Shown: one piece after another, positions 28,439 through 37,379 of the stretch
Layout of the letters: every line of letters starts with the position of its first letter
Numbering within the stretch: position 1 is the stretch's first letter
Origin: Actinomyces wuliandei
GTDB taxonomy: Bacteria > Actinomycetota > Actinomycetes > Actinomycetales > Actinomycetaceae
NCBI RefSeq assembly: GCF_004010955.1
Contig: NZ_CP025227.1
Coordinates: forward strand, 1,364,001 to 1,428,000
Reading direction: 5' to 3'
DNA length: 64,000 bases
Made by a program: the position numbers and the translations under genes
The notes under the pieces: model-generated
Database searches by the model: none
Told to the model about the DNA's origin: nothing
What the model saw: only the letters and a program-made list of their open reading frames with translations

Positions 28439-29571
28439 GCCTGCTGCTCCTCGCTGAGCCTGTGACCAACGGCTGATGTCACCCGGTCCACGAGCTCTGA
28501 GAGCCTTACCCTCTCACCCAGCCCTTCCATCTCCTCTCCCAGGTCACCCAGGGACAGGACGAACGAGGCCAGAGGTGCCATCTCATAGACCTCGCTGACG
28601 GAGCGAGCCTCCTTGGCCAGTGCCCGGGCTGCTGCGCGCCGTCGGCTCGTGCCCTCGTCCCCGCGTACCGGGTTCTCGAAGGCGTTGACCAGGGACACGG
28701 GACGGTCGTCACGCACGGTGACGTACACCAGCTCGGGAAGGGTGTTATTGGCGAAGGTAGTGATTTTGCCTGTGGGCAGGGAGCGGATGAAGCTGCGTAG
28801 GAAGCTGCTCGCGGCCGTCAGTGTCGCCTCCGAGTCACCCCCGAGGTTCTCCCGCAGGGACGGCACGTCAATGGTGGCGAAGCGGTAGAGCGTAGAGGAC
28901 ATCATCTGGACCGTCCCGATCATCCCCGCGCCGGTCTCCTCACCGCCCCGCTGCACCTCATCGTCCACCGCGGTGAAGTAGTCGAACTCGGGCTCAGACT
29001 CGTGCACGCCGATGGCGTGAGCGACCTGGACGGCGGCGTCCACGTTGTAGTCCGGTGCGTCGGCCACCATCCGGCCGAACATGGCCACGTCGATGCTGTG
29101 GTACTGGTTGAGGATCTCCTTGGCCTGCTTCTTGGAGGGGGCCTTGCCCCCGTTGTCCAGGATGAAGCGGGCGGCCTGCTCCACCTGCCTGTCGGACAGG
29201 AACAGAAGATAACCGGTCTCTGGTGCGCGAGGCTCCTCGTCCTCACGCACCTTGGGGTCCACCGTCTTGATCCCAGCGGCCTTGAAGACGGCCTCAGCGG
29301 CCTTCAAGGCCGTCTCGCGGCTGTGGCCCTCATCCAGCTGGCACACGCGCTTGGCCACCAGGTCCACCACACGCTTGGAGCGGGTGCCCAGGTCCGCCTT
29401 GCTGAGGTAGGAGTCGAAGTCCTTGCGGATGGCCCGCTTCCAGGCCTGGGAGGACACGCGCTGCCGTACCGCTCCTCCAAAGACCGCAGACTTCGGGGCT
29501 CCGGTGTCATCACGGTTGATGTTGCTGGGCGGCAGGGACTGCAGGGCGTGGATATCAATGGTCAGGGCCAT
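28435..29571 (-). CDS. cas7e: Cascade backbone subunit Cas7e (CasC/Cse4)
   Basis: The 378-residue protein forms the six-copy backbone that holds the crRNA spacer in Cascade. The start MALTIDIHALQSLPPSNINRDD matches the family opening, followed by KSAVFGGAVRQRVSSQAWKRA (conserved RNA-contacting segment), DVAMFGRMVAD and the later AASSFLRSFI and PTGKITTFANNTLPELV segments. I use the ATG at 29571 because the product then begins with the conserved core; the ATG at 29592 would add seven residues not seen in the family and abuts AAAGG without spacing. It lies 35 bases after cas11 and overlaps cas5e by 4 bases. Confidence 0.95.
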   Translation of the reverse strand: MALTIDIHALQSLPPSNINRDDTGAPKSAVFGGAVRQRVSSQAWKRAIRKDFDSYLSKADLGTRSKRVVDLVAKRVCQLDEGHSRETALKAAEAVFKAAGIKTVDPKVREDEEPRAPETGYLLFLSDRQVEQAARFILDNGGKAPSKKQAKEILNQYHSIDVAMFGRMVADAPDYNVDAAVQVAHAIGVHESEPEFDYFTAVDDEVQRGGEETGAGMIGTVQMMSSTLYRFATIDVPSLRENLGGDSEATLTAASSFLRSFIRSLPTGKITTFANNTLPELVYVTVRDDRPVSLVNAFENPVRGDEGTSRRRAAARALAKEARSVSEVYEMAPLASFVLSLGDLGEEMEGLGERVRLSELVDRVTSAVGHRLSEEQQA

Positions 29572-29606
29572 AGCGGAAGTGCATCCTTTCACGGTAAGGG
29601 TGGTGA

Positions 29607-30296
29607 TCAGTTCTCGGTTGTGGTGGTGTTGGCAGTGCTGGTCTGCGACGATGTCGTGTAGTGGCCTGAGGCGAAGTCCCGGCCCCAGCGCAGCAGCACC
29701 CGGTTGTGGTCGGGAAGTTCCAGCAGGCGCAGGTCTACGGCCAGGCTCCCGTAGTCGGCTCCGATGTGCTCGGTGCGCAGCAAGGTGACCAGGCTCCGCA
29801 GGTGGTGCAGGCGAGTCACCGGGTTGCGGCAGAGTAGGACGGCGTCGAAACGGGGCTTGATGGAGCTCGAGTCCCGACGGGTGTCAAGCTGCCCGGCAGC
29901 CCGGGCCAGGCTCTGGCCGGGTACGTGCATGGGTGCGGTCTGGGACTGCATGTGCAGGGCGAACAGGCACAGCGCCGCAAAAGCGGCACTCTCATGGGGG
30001 CTGGCCTCATCGCCTCCGAGAAGGTCCTCATCCAGGTTGGGCAGGAGCTCCTCCAGCGCTGCCTGCCACACCAGGGGGTCGCTGTCGGCTGCCAGACCCG
30101 CTCGGCGCCGCAGCGTGGCCAGGGTCCGCCGGGCCTCGGCCTGCTTCTGCTGGGTGCGACGGCCCAGGTAGGCATCCTGCAGGTTTGATGCGGCTGCCGC
30201 GACGGCCGCCTCAAGCCGTTCTCCCTTTCCCCTGGGGCGTCGCGGAGAATCGGCTGGTGAGGTGGTGCTGTCTGCGAGGGCGGGTGCCTCAGTCAT
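29607..30296 (-). CDS. cas11e: Cascade small subunit Cas11e (CasB/Cse2)
   Basis: The 229-residue, mostly helical protein forms the Cascade belly that stabilises the target R-loop. Recognisable pieces are LATLRRRAGLAADSDPLVW, CLFALHMQSQ, LARAAGQLDTRRDSSSIKPR (split by reading) and LHHLRSLVTLLRTEHIGADY. I start at ATG 30296, which overlaps the cas8e stop by 8 bases; the open frame further upstream lies inside cas8e. Two tails look accessory: a Pro/Arg-rich N-terminal 30 residues and a Thr/Ser-rich C-terminus. Length is at the upper end of the family (about 160-230). Confidence 0.93.
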   Translation of the reverse strand: MTEAPALADSTTSPADSPRRPRGKGERLEAAVAAAASNLQDAYLGRRTQQKQAEARRTLATLRRRAGLAADSDPLVWQAALEELLPNLDEDLLGGDEASPHESAAFAALCLFALHMQSQTAPMHVPGQSLARAAGQLDTRRDSSSIKPRFDAVLLCRNPVTRLHHLRSLVTLLRTEHIGADYGSLAVDLRLLELPDHNRVLLRWGRDFASGHYTTSSQTSTANTTTTEN

Positions 30297-31968
30297 GTGT
30301 CTCCTTCTTGTCAGGCTTGTCAGGACTGGTGTGGGGAAGAACTGCGCGCAGGTCGTGCTGGAGGCGCTGGAAAGCGGTACCAGCGGAGATGATGCGCGAG
30401 GAGCCACCCTGGTCCACCACCCGGCCTGCCAGTGCCTTGGTGCCCGCGCCACTCAGACGCGTGGCTGCCATGTCCAGGATCTGGCGCTCGACCAGCCGGA
30501 ACCAGGCGGCGAGGGAGTCGTCGGGATCCTGGCTGTCAACAGTGACCAGCCATGAGCGGAAGGCAGGCTCCAAGGTGTCGAGCACGCTCGCGGCGGCCTC
30601 GGCCTGGTAGGTGTAGTCCCCGCCTGCGGCCACGAGGAGGTTGCCGACGTAACGGCCGTAGCGCACAGAGGCCTCCCGTGCCCCCCGGCCAGCGGAGAGG
30701 AGAACCTCCGTGAGTTGGGGACTGTGTGAGATCAGGACGGAGCAGGGCAGTTCCAGGAGGGTGCTCACAACGTGGGACACTGAGGCTGCCTGGGGCCCGT
30801 AGTGCACGGAGACGAGCTCGACGGTCAGGGGCTCCTCGGTGAGGAGGCCCTCGTTCCTCAGGTCGGTCAGGGCAGTGATGGTGGCCGGGGCCTTGGGGGG
30901 CTGAGCCCCCTTGGTCCGTCCGCCGCCCGGCAGGTCGACGACGACGCCCTCACGGACCAGCAGGGGCTCCAGGCTGCGCCACACGGTCTGTTCGGTGTCG
31001 TGGGGCCGGGGGTAGAAGACGGGGGTGCCTTTCTTGGACTTGTTGGCCGAGTACCGGTAGGGCGTCATGGGGTCAGCCAGGATGTTGGCTCCAGCCTCCG
31101 GGATCTTGTCCCCGTTGCTGACCAGGACGGAGGTGACGTGGCCATCCTCCACGAACAGCCGGAGCCGCCGCGACTGCCAGGTCAGTAGGTCGCAAGGGCC
31201 GGTGGGCACCGTGCTGGGACGCTCGGTGGCGTCATCGGGCTGGCGCTCCCACGCGGGAAGGTCGGCCGCCATGTCAGCGGACATCACCAGCCGTGCCGGG
31301 GTGTTGAGGACGAGCGTCTCACGCAGGCTCCGCCCGTGGATGACCACTCCGCCGGTCAGTCCCGTCCAGCCCTGGCCGATGGGATAACCTCTGCCTCCCT
31401 TGACCCTGGGGTCCCCCAGCGCTCCCGACTTGATGCCCGAGTAGTCATAGGCCTGCAGGTGCACCGCCCAGCGAGCCGCCTCAGCCAGGGTGAGGCTGTC
31501 CAGCCCGTGCCCGGCGCGCGTGGTGAAGTAGTCCTGCTCAGCCTCCGGGACGATCCTGCGCACCGGAAGCCGGGTGCTCTTGGCCGTGTCCAGGTCTGGT
31601 ACCTGCATGAAAGGGGTCTGCGGATGGAGCAGGTCGAAGCGCTCTGCGTGCCGCTCCAGGTACTCCAGCACCACCTCGTCCCTGGCTCCTGAGCGCGCCT
31701 GAGCGAAGGCCTCCTCCCACCAGTCGTCAAAGCGGTAGGGGTCGTGCACGTCGGCCAGGACCTTGTCCGTGCGGTGGGCGCGCCAGGTGACCGTCAGGAA
31801 CAGGCGCAGGACCGCGTAGTCCTGGGTGGGGGAGTCCCCGCGCACGCGCAGGGCGTGGTGCTCGCCGTCGAACAGTTCTCGAAGGGACAGCTCCTGGGAG
31901 GTGCCGTCGGACATGTCGCAGCGGATCCAGGGGTGGGACAGGAGCGAGAAGGAGGGGGAGAAAGCCAC
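30289..31968 (-). CDS. cas8e: Cascade large subunit Cas8e (CasA/Cse1)
   Basis: The 559-residue protein recognises the PAM and recruits Cas3. It starts with SFSLLSHPWIRC and has LSLRELFDGEHHALRVRGDSP (the conserved N-terminal helix-strand region), LLHPQTPFMQV, the loop segment GGVVIHGRSLRETLVLN and a C-terminal four-helix bundle. Length is normal (about 500-560). The GTG start at 31968 is supported by AGGAGG four bases upstream. It is the first gene of the Cascade operon, separated from cas3 by 73 bases, with cas11 overlapping its end. Confidence 0.95.
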   Translation of the reverse strand: MAFSPSFSLLSHPWIRCDMSDGTSQELSLRELFDGEHHALRVRGDSPTQDYAVLRLFLTVTWRAHRTDKVLADVHDPYRFDDWWEEAFAQARSGARDEVVLEYLERHAERFDLLHPQTPFMQVPDLDTAKSTRLPVRRIVPEAEQDYFTTRAGHGLDSLTLAEAARWAVHLQAYDYSGIKSGALGDPRVKGGRGYPIGQGWTGLTGGVVIHGRSLRETLVLNTPARLVMSADMAADLPAWERQPDDATERPSTVPTGPCDLLTWQSRRLRLFVEDGHVTSVLVSNGDKIPEAGANILADPMTPYRYSANKSKKGTPVFYPRPHDTEQTVWRSLEPLLVREGVVVDLPGGGRTKGAQPPKAPATITALTDLRNEGLLTEEPLTVELVSVHYGPQAASVSHVVSTLLELPCSVLISHSPQLTEVLLSAGRGAREASVRYGRYVGNLLVAAGGDYTYQAEAAASVLDTLEPAFRSWLVTVDSQDPDDSLAAWFRLVERQILDMAATRLSGAGTKALAGRVVDQGGSSRIISAGTAFQRLQHDLRAVLPHTSPDKPDKKETHD

Positions 31969-32041
31969 AGCGCCTCCTGGGCGTGATGAATATGATCATT
32001 TAGTGTTGAGCGTAACATGTACTGGTGACAGGCGTCCCTGC
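31969..32041 (-). promoter_or_regulatory. AT-richer gap between cas3 and cas8e, possible Cascade promoter
   Basis: This 73-base gap is clearly less GC-rich than its surroundings and contains the palindrome ATGATCAT (about 31991-31998) and CATATT on the minus strand. It may hold a separate promoter for the Cascade genes. The -35 element is not clear, so the assignment is tentative. Confidence 0.35.
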
Positions 32042-34936
32042 TCAAGTTCCTCTTTGCTCTTGGGTCTCCTGGAGGCCCAGCTCGCGCTCGTAGCGCAGGC
32101 GGCGCCCCGAGACCTCACAGGTCAGCTCGCTGTCGAGCCGCAGAGCCACCAGTCCGCGCAGCAGGCCGTTAGCAGCCCACCCGATGGGTGTGGCTTGCTC
32201 CAGAGCGTCGATCGTGGTGTCAAAAGTCCGCCTCAGGCACAGTGACCTGGGCAGGCGAACCGTCGAGCGCGCCAGCACTTGAGCCGTGGCCCACCCGGGA
32301 TCCTGGTCGTCAACCAGGGTCCGCAGCACACCACCGCGTACCAGCCACGGCAGGGGCGTGTAACCTCCCGGGCGGTCAACGATGACGACGGCCTCGATCG
32401 TCGGGTCGGAGTCGCGCACCTGGGCCAGTCCCGAGGCCTCCGAGCGGGCTGAGTCCGCGATGTCCCGGTCCTGGGCGGCAAAGAGGTTACAGAGCAGTTT
32501 CGCGTCGCCTGCCGGGGGGAAGACAAAGGTGGAGGCTCGGGACTCGGAACAGGTTCGGGCCTGCCTCTGGGCCACCACGGCCTCCTGCCACACCTCCTCC
32601 CACGCAGCAGGGACCGGGGGAGTGGGGGAGTAGGTGGTCTGCACCAGGTGGGGGACGTCGTCAGGGCGGGTCAGGACATCGCCGCCCAGGGGTCCCTTCA
32701 GCAAGGTGGCGTAGGTGGCCAGGAGAAGCGCCTCGTCGTAGACGGCCGTCGATGAGGAGTCGAAGAGGTCGTTGGCGCTGCTGAGCTGCGTGCCAGCGTC
32801 GGTCTGCGGGCCAGCCCCCACCAGGCCCCGTAGGATCATTCGGGGGCGGCGCAGCCCCTCTGGCCGGTCCCCCTCAGGGCGTGCGTGCCGGTGCAGGCGC
32901 CCCAGGCGCTGGAGGATGAGGTCCATCGGTGCGATATCGGTGATGAGCAGGTCGACGTCGATATCCAAGGACTGCTCGGCGACCTGGGTGGCTACCACCA
33001 CCCGGCGGGCTGGTCGGCCTGAGCCACGGTGGGCGCGAGGTCCCATCTCAGCCACCAGCTCCTTCTCCAGGCTCACCCTGTCCCCGGCGACGAAGCGTGC
33101 GTGCAGCAGCCTGACGTCCTCGCCCATCTCCGTGCGCAGGGCTGTGTAGGCGTCCTGCGCACGGGTAACCGTGTTGCACAGCACCAGGACGCAGCCGCCC
33201 TCCTTCTCTGTGCTCTCCAGGACCGTGCGCACCAGGGTGGGTACGTCGTCGGCGATGGTGGACACGGCAGCCTTGATGTCCGCAGGCCGTGGCGGTACTG
33301 CCAGCTCCCGTGAGCCCTGCCGACTGAGCGCCGTCACCAGTGGGTAGGCGCTGGAGAGCTCTCCCAACGGCCGCTGGGCGTGCAGGCCGCGCCCGTAGGC
33401 CTCCATCAGGGTCCGCTTGATCTGCACCGGCAGGGTCGCGGAGAGCAGGACCACCGAGGTCCCGTACTCTGCCAGCCACTCAATGGCCCGTGTCAGGTAG
33501 ACGTTCATGTAGGCGTCGTAGGCGTGCACCTCGTCGATGACCACAACCTTTCCTGCCAGGCCCAGGTGGCGCAGCATCGCGTGCTTGGCCTGCAGGGCCA
33601 TGAACAGGACCTGGTCCACGGTGGAGACCACCACTGTGGACAGGACTCCCTTCTTGCGTCCTGACATCCACTGTGAGGCCACCACCTGGCCGCGACCGGT
33701 GTCCTCACGGTGGTCGGCGGTCTCATCGTAGACCTGGGCGGTGCGCAGACGCTGGTAGTCCTCGTTGAGCGCGCTCCTGGAGTGGCCCAGGAACATGGAC
33801 AGCACCTCACCCAGGTCCTCTGAGGCGCTGGCCGCCCACTCCCGGGTACGGCGGAACAGGGAGTCCGAGGTGGACATGGTCGGAGCGGCCAGCAGCACGC
33901 CGCCAGCCGGGGCGCCTGAGGACCCCAGGACCTCTGCGGCCAGTAGCGCGGCCTCCGTCTTGCCCTCGCCGGTGGGTGCCTCCAGGATCAGCAGCGTCGG
34001 GCCCTCGGCCTCCTGGCAGGCCTGGGTGACCACCTGCTGGCACGGACGGGCTGAGGCGTCCTCGGGCCAGGAGAACCGGTGCCGCAAGAAGACGTCCAGG
34101 TCGCTCAGGTCTGGCGGCTCCGGCTCCCAGGGTGCGGTGAGGTCCACCGCCGCGCAGCCGTGCTCCACCCGCATCTCCTGGTCAGCAATGACCACCATGG
34201 GGAAGGTCTCGGCGTTGGATGCGATCCAGTCGCTCATGATGACCAGTCCGGTCGCCAGCATCTGTCCCGCAACCGGCACGGGGCGGCTCAGGCGCTCCAG
34301 GGCAGGCCCCGCCTGCGTGTACTCGGTGATGAAGGCCAACAGCTCGTCCCACACCTGGAGCCAGGACTCGTCGTAGGAGTCGAGCACCGCGCTGGCCGTC
34401 TTCTCCAGGTGCTGGCTCGGCGGCACGCCATGGTGGCATCCTGCCACTGCGGCCAGCGACCGTGCCACTCTCTTGCTCAGCCCCCGGGCGGTGAGCCACC
34501 TGTCAAGGATGACTTGACTGGCCACGGAGTGGGGCATCGGGGAGGACGCCTCCAGGGTGGAGGGCTGAGGATCCAGTCCCGCCTCACGGACCCGCTGGGC
34601 GAAGGCGGCATACTCCGGGCTGCCATCCAACTGGGACTGGAACTTTCTGCAGGCCTTGCCGATGTCGTGGGTGCCAGCGAGCCAGGAGATCAGGGTGCCC
34701 GCGTCCCTGGTGCTCAGGCCGCAGGCTCGGGTGCAGGACTCGCGCAGGGCGGAGGAGGTCCAGCGGTCCCACAGGCGGGTGGCCACGCCTGCCGAGTCGA
34801 GCATGTGCTGGGGCAGGCAGAGCCACCCGGTCTCGTCCCCGGACTTGGCCCACAAGGAGCGGGCGCTGGGGGACAGCGTCCCCAGAGGGGACGTGGCAGC
34901 AGGGGAACCAGGGTGGCGGGTAGGGCTGGCAGGCAT
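32042..34936 (-). CDS. cas3: CRISPR-associated helicase-nuclease Cas3, type I-E
   Basis: The 964-residue protein nicks and degrades the DNA bound by Cascade. The HD nuclease domain is N-terminal, with QH near residue 44 and THDIGK at about residues 89-94. The helicase domain has Walker A APTGEGKTEAAL (about residue 320), the DEVH box in VVIDEVHAYDAYM (about 468), the SAT motif VLLSATLP, and motif VI QRLGRLHRH. It ends in the Cas3 C-terminal domain. I start at ATG 34936 because AAGGA lies seven bases upstream; the frame continues upstream to 35014 but without better signals. All nuclease and helicase motifs appear intact, so interference should be functional. Confidence 0.95.
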   Translation of the reverse strand: MPASPTRHPGSPAATSPLGTLSPSARSLWAKSGDETGWLCLPQHMLDSAGVATRLWDRWTSSALRESCTRACGLSTRDAGTLISWLAGTHDIGKACRKFQSQLDGSPEYAAFAQRVREAGLDPQPSTLEASSPMPHSVASQVILDRWLTARGLSKRVARSLAAVAGCHHGVPPSQHLEKTASAVLDSYDESWLQVWDELLAFITEYTQAGPALERLSRPVPVAGQMLATGLVIMSDWIASNAETFPMVVIADQEMRVEHGCAAVDLTAPWEPEPPDLSDLDVFLRHRFSWPEDASARPCQQVVTQACQEAEGPTLLILEAPTGEGKTEAALLAAEVLGSSGAPAGGVLLAAPTMSTSDSLFRRTREWAASASEDLGEVLSMFLGHSRSALNEDYQRLRTAQVYDETADHREDTGRGQVVASQWMSGRKKGVLSTVVVSTVDQVLFMALQAKHAMLRHLGLAGKVVVIDEVHAYDAYMNVYLTRAIEWLAEYGTSVVLLSATLPVQIKRTLMEAYGRGLHAQRPLGELSSAYPLVTALSRQGSRELAVPPRPADIKAAVSTIADDVPTLVRTVLESTEKEGGCVLVLCNTVTRAQDAYTALRTEMGEDVRLLHARFVAGDRVSLEKELVAEMGPRAHRGSGRPARRVVVATQVAEQSLDIDVDLLITDIAPMDLILQRLGRLHRHARPEGDRPEGLRRPRMILRGLVGAGPQTDAGTQLSSANDLFDSSSTAVYDEALLLATYATLLKGPLGGDVLTRPDDVPHLVQTTYSPTPPVPAAWEEVWQEAVVAQRQARTCSESRASTFVFPPAGDAKLLCNLFAAQDRDIADSARSEASGLAQVRDSDPTIEAVVIVDRPGGYTPLPWLVRGGVLRTLVDDQDPGWATAQVLARSTVRLPRSLCLRRTFDTTIDALEQATPIGWAANGLLRGLVALRLDSELTCEVSGRRLRYERELGLQETQEQRGT

Positions 34937-35040
34937 GAGAAGTCCTTCGGTATCGGTGGTACCAAGGAGTCTTCCACGACCCACTGACATGAATGGCCAA
35001 TCCCTGACTGACACGGTCAGCGAGACTTGGCCCCGACCCG

Positions 35041-35069
35041 GCAGGGGGCCTGCCAGTAGCCGACTACTG
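35041..35069 (-). terminator. Two small hairpins between tRNA-Val(CAC) and cas3
   Basis: CAGTAG/CTACTG (35054-35059 with 35064-35069) and GGCAGG/CCTGCC (about 35040-35054) are adjacent inverted repeats just after the tRNA 3' end on the minus strand. They may end the tRNA transcript before cas3, though no U-tract follows. Confidence 0.35.
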
Positions 35070-35087
35070 ACAATAATCCTGGCTTCG

Positions 35088-35163
35088 TGGTGGGCGATAC
35101 TGGATTCGAACCAGTGACCTCCTCGGTGTGAACGAGGCGCTCTAACCCCTGAGCCAATCGCCC
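35088..35163 (-). tRNA. tRNA-Val (CAC)
   Basis: On the minus strand the acceptor stem GGGCGAT pairs with ATCGCCC, followed by A and an encoded CCA (35088-35090). The anticodon stem CCTCG/CGAGG encloses the loop TTCACAC with anticodon CAC, reading GTG valine codons. The T arm has GGTTCGAATCC. It is transcribed toward cas3. Confidence 0.95.
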
Positions 35164-35175
35164 TGCGCGGCGATA

Positions 35176-35204
35176 ACCATAGCCAGCCGGGGGCGCCAGG
35201 GCAA
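35176..35204 (-). promoter_or_regulatory. Promoter of tRNA-Val (CAC)
   Basis: On the minus strand TTGCCC (35204-35199) and TATGGT (35181-35176) are 17 bases apart, and the mature tRNA begins 12 bases after the -10 box. This is a good sigma70-type promoter. Confidence 0.65.
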
Positions 35205-35251
35205 GCTCGGTGCCCCCACAGTCTCGGTGAGGTGAATCACCAGCTGCTGGT

Positions 35252-35282
35252 TTGCTGCGGCCCACACCCTGGGTGCTATGGT
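35252..35282 (+). promoter_or_regulatory. Possible promoter of the Gly-Cys-Val tRNA group
   Basis: TTGCTG (35252-35257) is followed 16 bases later by TGCTAT (35274-35279), or 19 bases later by TATGGT (35277-35282). It lies about 80 bases upstream of tRNA-Gly and points toward the three plus-strand tRNAs. Confidence 0.45.
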
Positions 35283-35357
35283 TTCACCGCAGCCAGCGGT
35301 GTGGTCAGGTCCCACGGCAGAAGCGAGGCGGTGGGGCTGCGGCGCCGCAGGTACGCA

Positions 35358-35430
35358 CGCGGATGTGGCTCAGTTGGTAGAGCATCACCTTGCCAAGGTG
35401 AGGGTCGCGGGTTCGAGTCCCGTCATCCGC
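35358..35430 (+). tRNA. tRNA-Gly (GCC)
   Basis: The acceptor stem GCGGATG pairs with CATCCGC. The anticodon loop has GCC between CCTT and AAGG, decoding GGC/GGU glycine codons. The T arm reads GGGTTCGAGTCCC. CCA is not encoded. Confidence 0.96.
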
Positions 35431-35468
35431 TCGGAGGAGCCGGGAGCGGCCAGCCCCCTGCCTCTCAC

Positions 35469-35539
35469 GGTGGGTTGGCCGAGAGGTTAGGCACCGGCCT
35501 GCAAAGCCGTTGACACCGGTTCGAATCCGGTACCCACCT
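35469..35539 (+). tRNA. tRNA-Cys (GCA)
   Basis: The acceptor stem GGTGGGT pairs with ACCCACC. The anticodon loop CTGCAAA contains GCA. The T arm CCGGTTCGAATCCGG is perfect. At 71 nt it has the short D arm usual for bacterial tRNA-Cys. CCA is not encoded. Confidence 0.95.
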
Positions 35540-35540
35540 C

Positions 35541-35615
35541 GGGCGATTGGCGCAGCGGTAGCGCGCTTCCCTGACACGGAAGAGGTCACTGGTTCGAACC
35601 CAGTATCGCCCACCA
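35541..35615 (+). tRNA. tRNA-Val (GAC)
   Basis: The acceptor stem GGGCGAT pairs with ATCGCCC and is followed by A and an encoded CCA (35613-35615). The anticodon loop CTGACAC contains GAC, decoding GTC/GTT. It begins one base after tRNA-Cys, so the plus-strand tRNAs are probably cut from a single transcript. Its acceptor stem is identical to that of the minus-strand tRNA-Val(CAC). Confidence 0.95.
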
Positions 35616-35733
35616 GGCTCGGCGGGCTGGAGAGTGCGGCTAAGAACGGGCGGCGCTCCCACTAGGCGCGTGCCGCTGGCGGCCTGACCTGCGCAGACCG
35701 GCCACCGTCGGCCTGCCGTCTTGGCACACGCGC

Positions 35734-36588
35734 TCAGCCCAGCAGCCCCAGCCGCTCGAAGGCCTTGGCCAGGCCGTCTTCCTCGACGTCGTCAGTAACC
35801 AGGTCGGCAGCCGCCCTGACCTCTGCGGTGGCGTTGCCCATGGCCACACCGGTCCCGCAGTGATCGATCATGTCCAGGTCCACCGCAGCGTCACCGATGG
35901 CGACCGCGTCCTCCAGACTGGCGCCCAGGTGCTCCAGGAGTACGTCAGCGGCGTGCGCCTTGGAGACTCCGGCCACGCTGACGTCGCCGAAAAGGGCGTC
36001 GTGCCCGCGCCCGCCCCAGCTGCCGTGCCTGAGCCAGGGGAAGGTCTGGCGGGCGGCCTCCAGGTCCTGAGGCCCGGAGAGCAGGTAGCTGATCTTGTTG
36101 ACGTCGTCACGCACCAGCTCAGCGTTGTAGACGAAGTCCGGGAAGGCCTCCTCCACAGTCAGCGAGTCCGCGTCCGTACGCCCCCTGCCAGCGGCGTAGG
36201 CGCGCACGGCGGGCAGGGCGGCGTCGCGAAAGCCGGGGGAGGGAAACAGCCCCGAGTTCGTCTCCAGGTAGAACTCCAGGCCCCGACCTGACTGCCAGGC
36301 CACCAGGGCCTGGCAGTCCTGGCGGCTGAGGTGCTGGTGCAGGAGCACCTCCCCCTGGTGCTCCACGTAGGAGCCGTTGCCCCCGACCATCCCGTCAAAG
36401 CCGATGCCCCAGAGATAGTCTGGCATCTCCGCCCGTGACCGTCCCGTCGTGGGATAGACGCGATGACCCAGGCGGCGAGCGCGGCGTATAGCCTCTACCG
36501 CCGAGGAGGGCAGCTCGTTGGTGTAGGTGACCAGGGTGCCGTCAACGTCCACCAGGACGACACGGGGGCGGGGAGCGCCAGTGCTCAT
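35734..36588 (-). CDS. HAD-superfamily Cof-type phosphatase
   Basis: The 284-residue protein is a cytoplasmic haloacid dehalogenase-like hydrolase with a C2 cap, usually acting on sugar or nucleotide phosphates. Motif I is VVLVDVDGTLV near the N-terminus with the nucleophile and acid aspartates, motif II is in YPTTGRSRAEM, and motif IV is the late AIGDAAVDLDMI. I chose the ATG at 36588 because AGGAGG precedes it by a few bases and motif I then sits at the usual position; the upstream frame lacks these signals. The substrate cannot be told from sequence. It stands alone, convergent with the plus-strand tRNA group. Confidence 0.9.
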   Translation of the reverse strand: MSTGAPRPRVVLVDVDGTLVTYTNELPSSAVEAIRRARRLGHRVYPTTGRSRAEMPDYLWGIGFDGMVGGNGSYVEHQGEVLLHQHLSRQDCQALVAWQSGRGLEFYLETNSGLFPSPGFRDAALPAVRAYAAGRGRTDADSLTVEEAFPDFVYNAELVRDDVNKISYLLSGPQDLEAARQTFPWLRHGSWGGRGHDALFGDVSVAGVSKAHAADVLLEHLGASLEDAVAIGDAAVDLDMIDHCGTGVAMGNATAEVRAAADLVTDDVEEDGLAKAFERLGLLG

Positions 36589-36683
36589 GAGGCCTCCTGA
36601 CGTAGAGGGTGCGCTGGGCAGCACAGGTAGACAAGTAGCAAAGATGGCCGCAAATTACATCGCTGTGCAACAGAAGCAAAGCG

Positions 36684-37379
36684 TCAGGAGGGACGCGGCG
36701 CGCTCCCCTCCTGCCTGAAGAACGCGTCGATGGCGCCCAGGCCGGTGATGAAGCGCTCCCTGGCGTACTCCATGTGGTGGCCGGGTCCCACCTCGAAGCG
36801 GGTCTCGCAGCCGACCTCGCGCAAGATCCCCGCACAGGCCTCCATGTTGTCCTCCACGCAGTGCAGGATCTGCTCGGGCGCCTCGCGCTCCTGGCTGCCG
36901 ATGGACAGGAAGGCGAACTTTCCCGAGAGCTCCAGGGGCAGCGAGCGCAGGTGGTCGAGCCACCCCTCGTACCATACCGACGCCGACAGGCAGCCTGCCG
37001 CCTCAAAGGTGTCCGAGTGCACGAAGGCGTACATCGCGAACAGTCCGGCCAGCGAGTAGCCGCAGATGGCGCGTTGGGAAGGTGCCAGCCCAAAGCGGTC
37101 GTCCACAACGGGAAGGGCCATGTCAAGAAGCTCCGTGAGGGTCCTGCCCGCGTCCCCGGCAAAGTCGGGGTCTCCCGGGTACAGGCCCGGTGCAGGCCAG
37201 GGGGTGAGGCTGTCGTCCCACTCCTCGACCGGGATCGCCACGACAGTGGCGGCGAGGCCCGCGCACAGGTCATCGATCTCGAACGGGCGCCCGCTCATGT
37301 CGATGACGTAGATAACCGGGCCGGTCCTGCCGGCCGTACCCTCGTAGCAGACCGCGAGATCCGGCATCACATACTTCAT
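36684..37379 (-). CDS. Alpha/beta-hydrolase, enterochelin-esterase-like
   Basis: The 231-residue protein has an alpha/beta-hydrolase fold like the Fes/IroE and esterase D group. The nucleophile elbow is GYSLAG with Ser109, preceded by the strand AICGYS; the catalytic His is probably in GPGHHMEY (residues 201-202), and the acid is less certain. There is no signal peptide, so it acts in the cytoplasm. The ATG at 37379 is chosen because GGAG lies six bases upstream and it overlaps the stop of the GNAT gene by 4 bases, showing translational coupling. Its neighbour two genes upstream is an amino acid adenylation enzyme, so the substrate may be an ester or amide made by that group (inference). Confidence 0.8.
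   Translation of the reverse strand: MKYVMPDLAVCYEGTAGRTGPVIYVIDMSGRPFEIDDLCAGLAATVVAIPVEEWDDSLTPWPAPGLYPGDPDFAGDAGRTLTELLDMALPVVDDRFGLAPSQRAICGYSLAGLFAMYAFVHSDTFEAAGCLSASVWYEGWLDHLRSLPLELSGKFAFLSIGSQEREAPEQILHCVEDNMEACAGILREVGCETRFEVGPGHHMEYARERFITGLGAIDAFFRQEGSAPRPS
36685..36713 (-). terminator. Hairpin at the end of the esterase gene
   Basis: CAGGAGGG (36685-36692) pairs with CCCTCCTG (36706-36713) across the last codons of the esterase gene. On the minus strand it is followed by a moderately T-rich stretch (CTTTGCTTCTGTT). It is a plausible terminator for the three-gene group. Confidence 0.45.

Noticed and set aside
35017..35265. Small minus-strand open frame over the tRNA-Val(CAC) region
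   Set aside because: It is fully explained by the tRNA gene and its flanks, with no protein evidence.
35088..35615. Integrated mobile element at the tRNA cluster
   Set aside because: No integrase, transposase or direct-repeat attachment site was seen; the tRNAs are intact.
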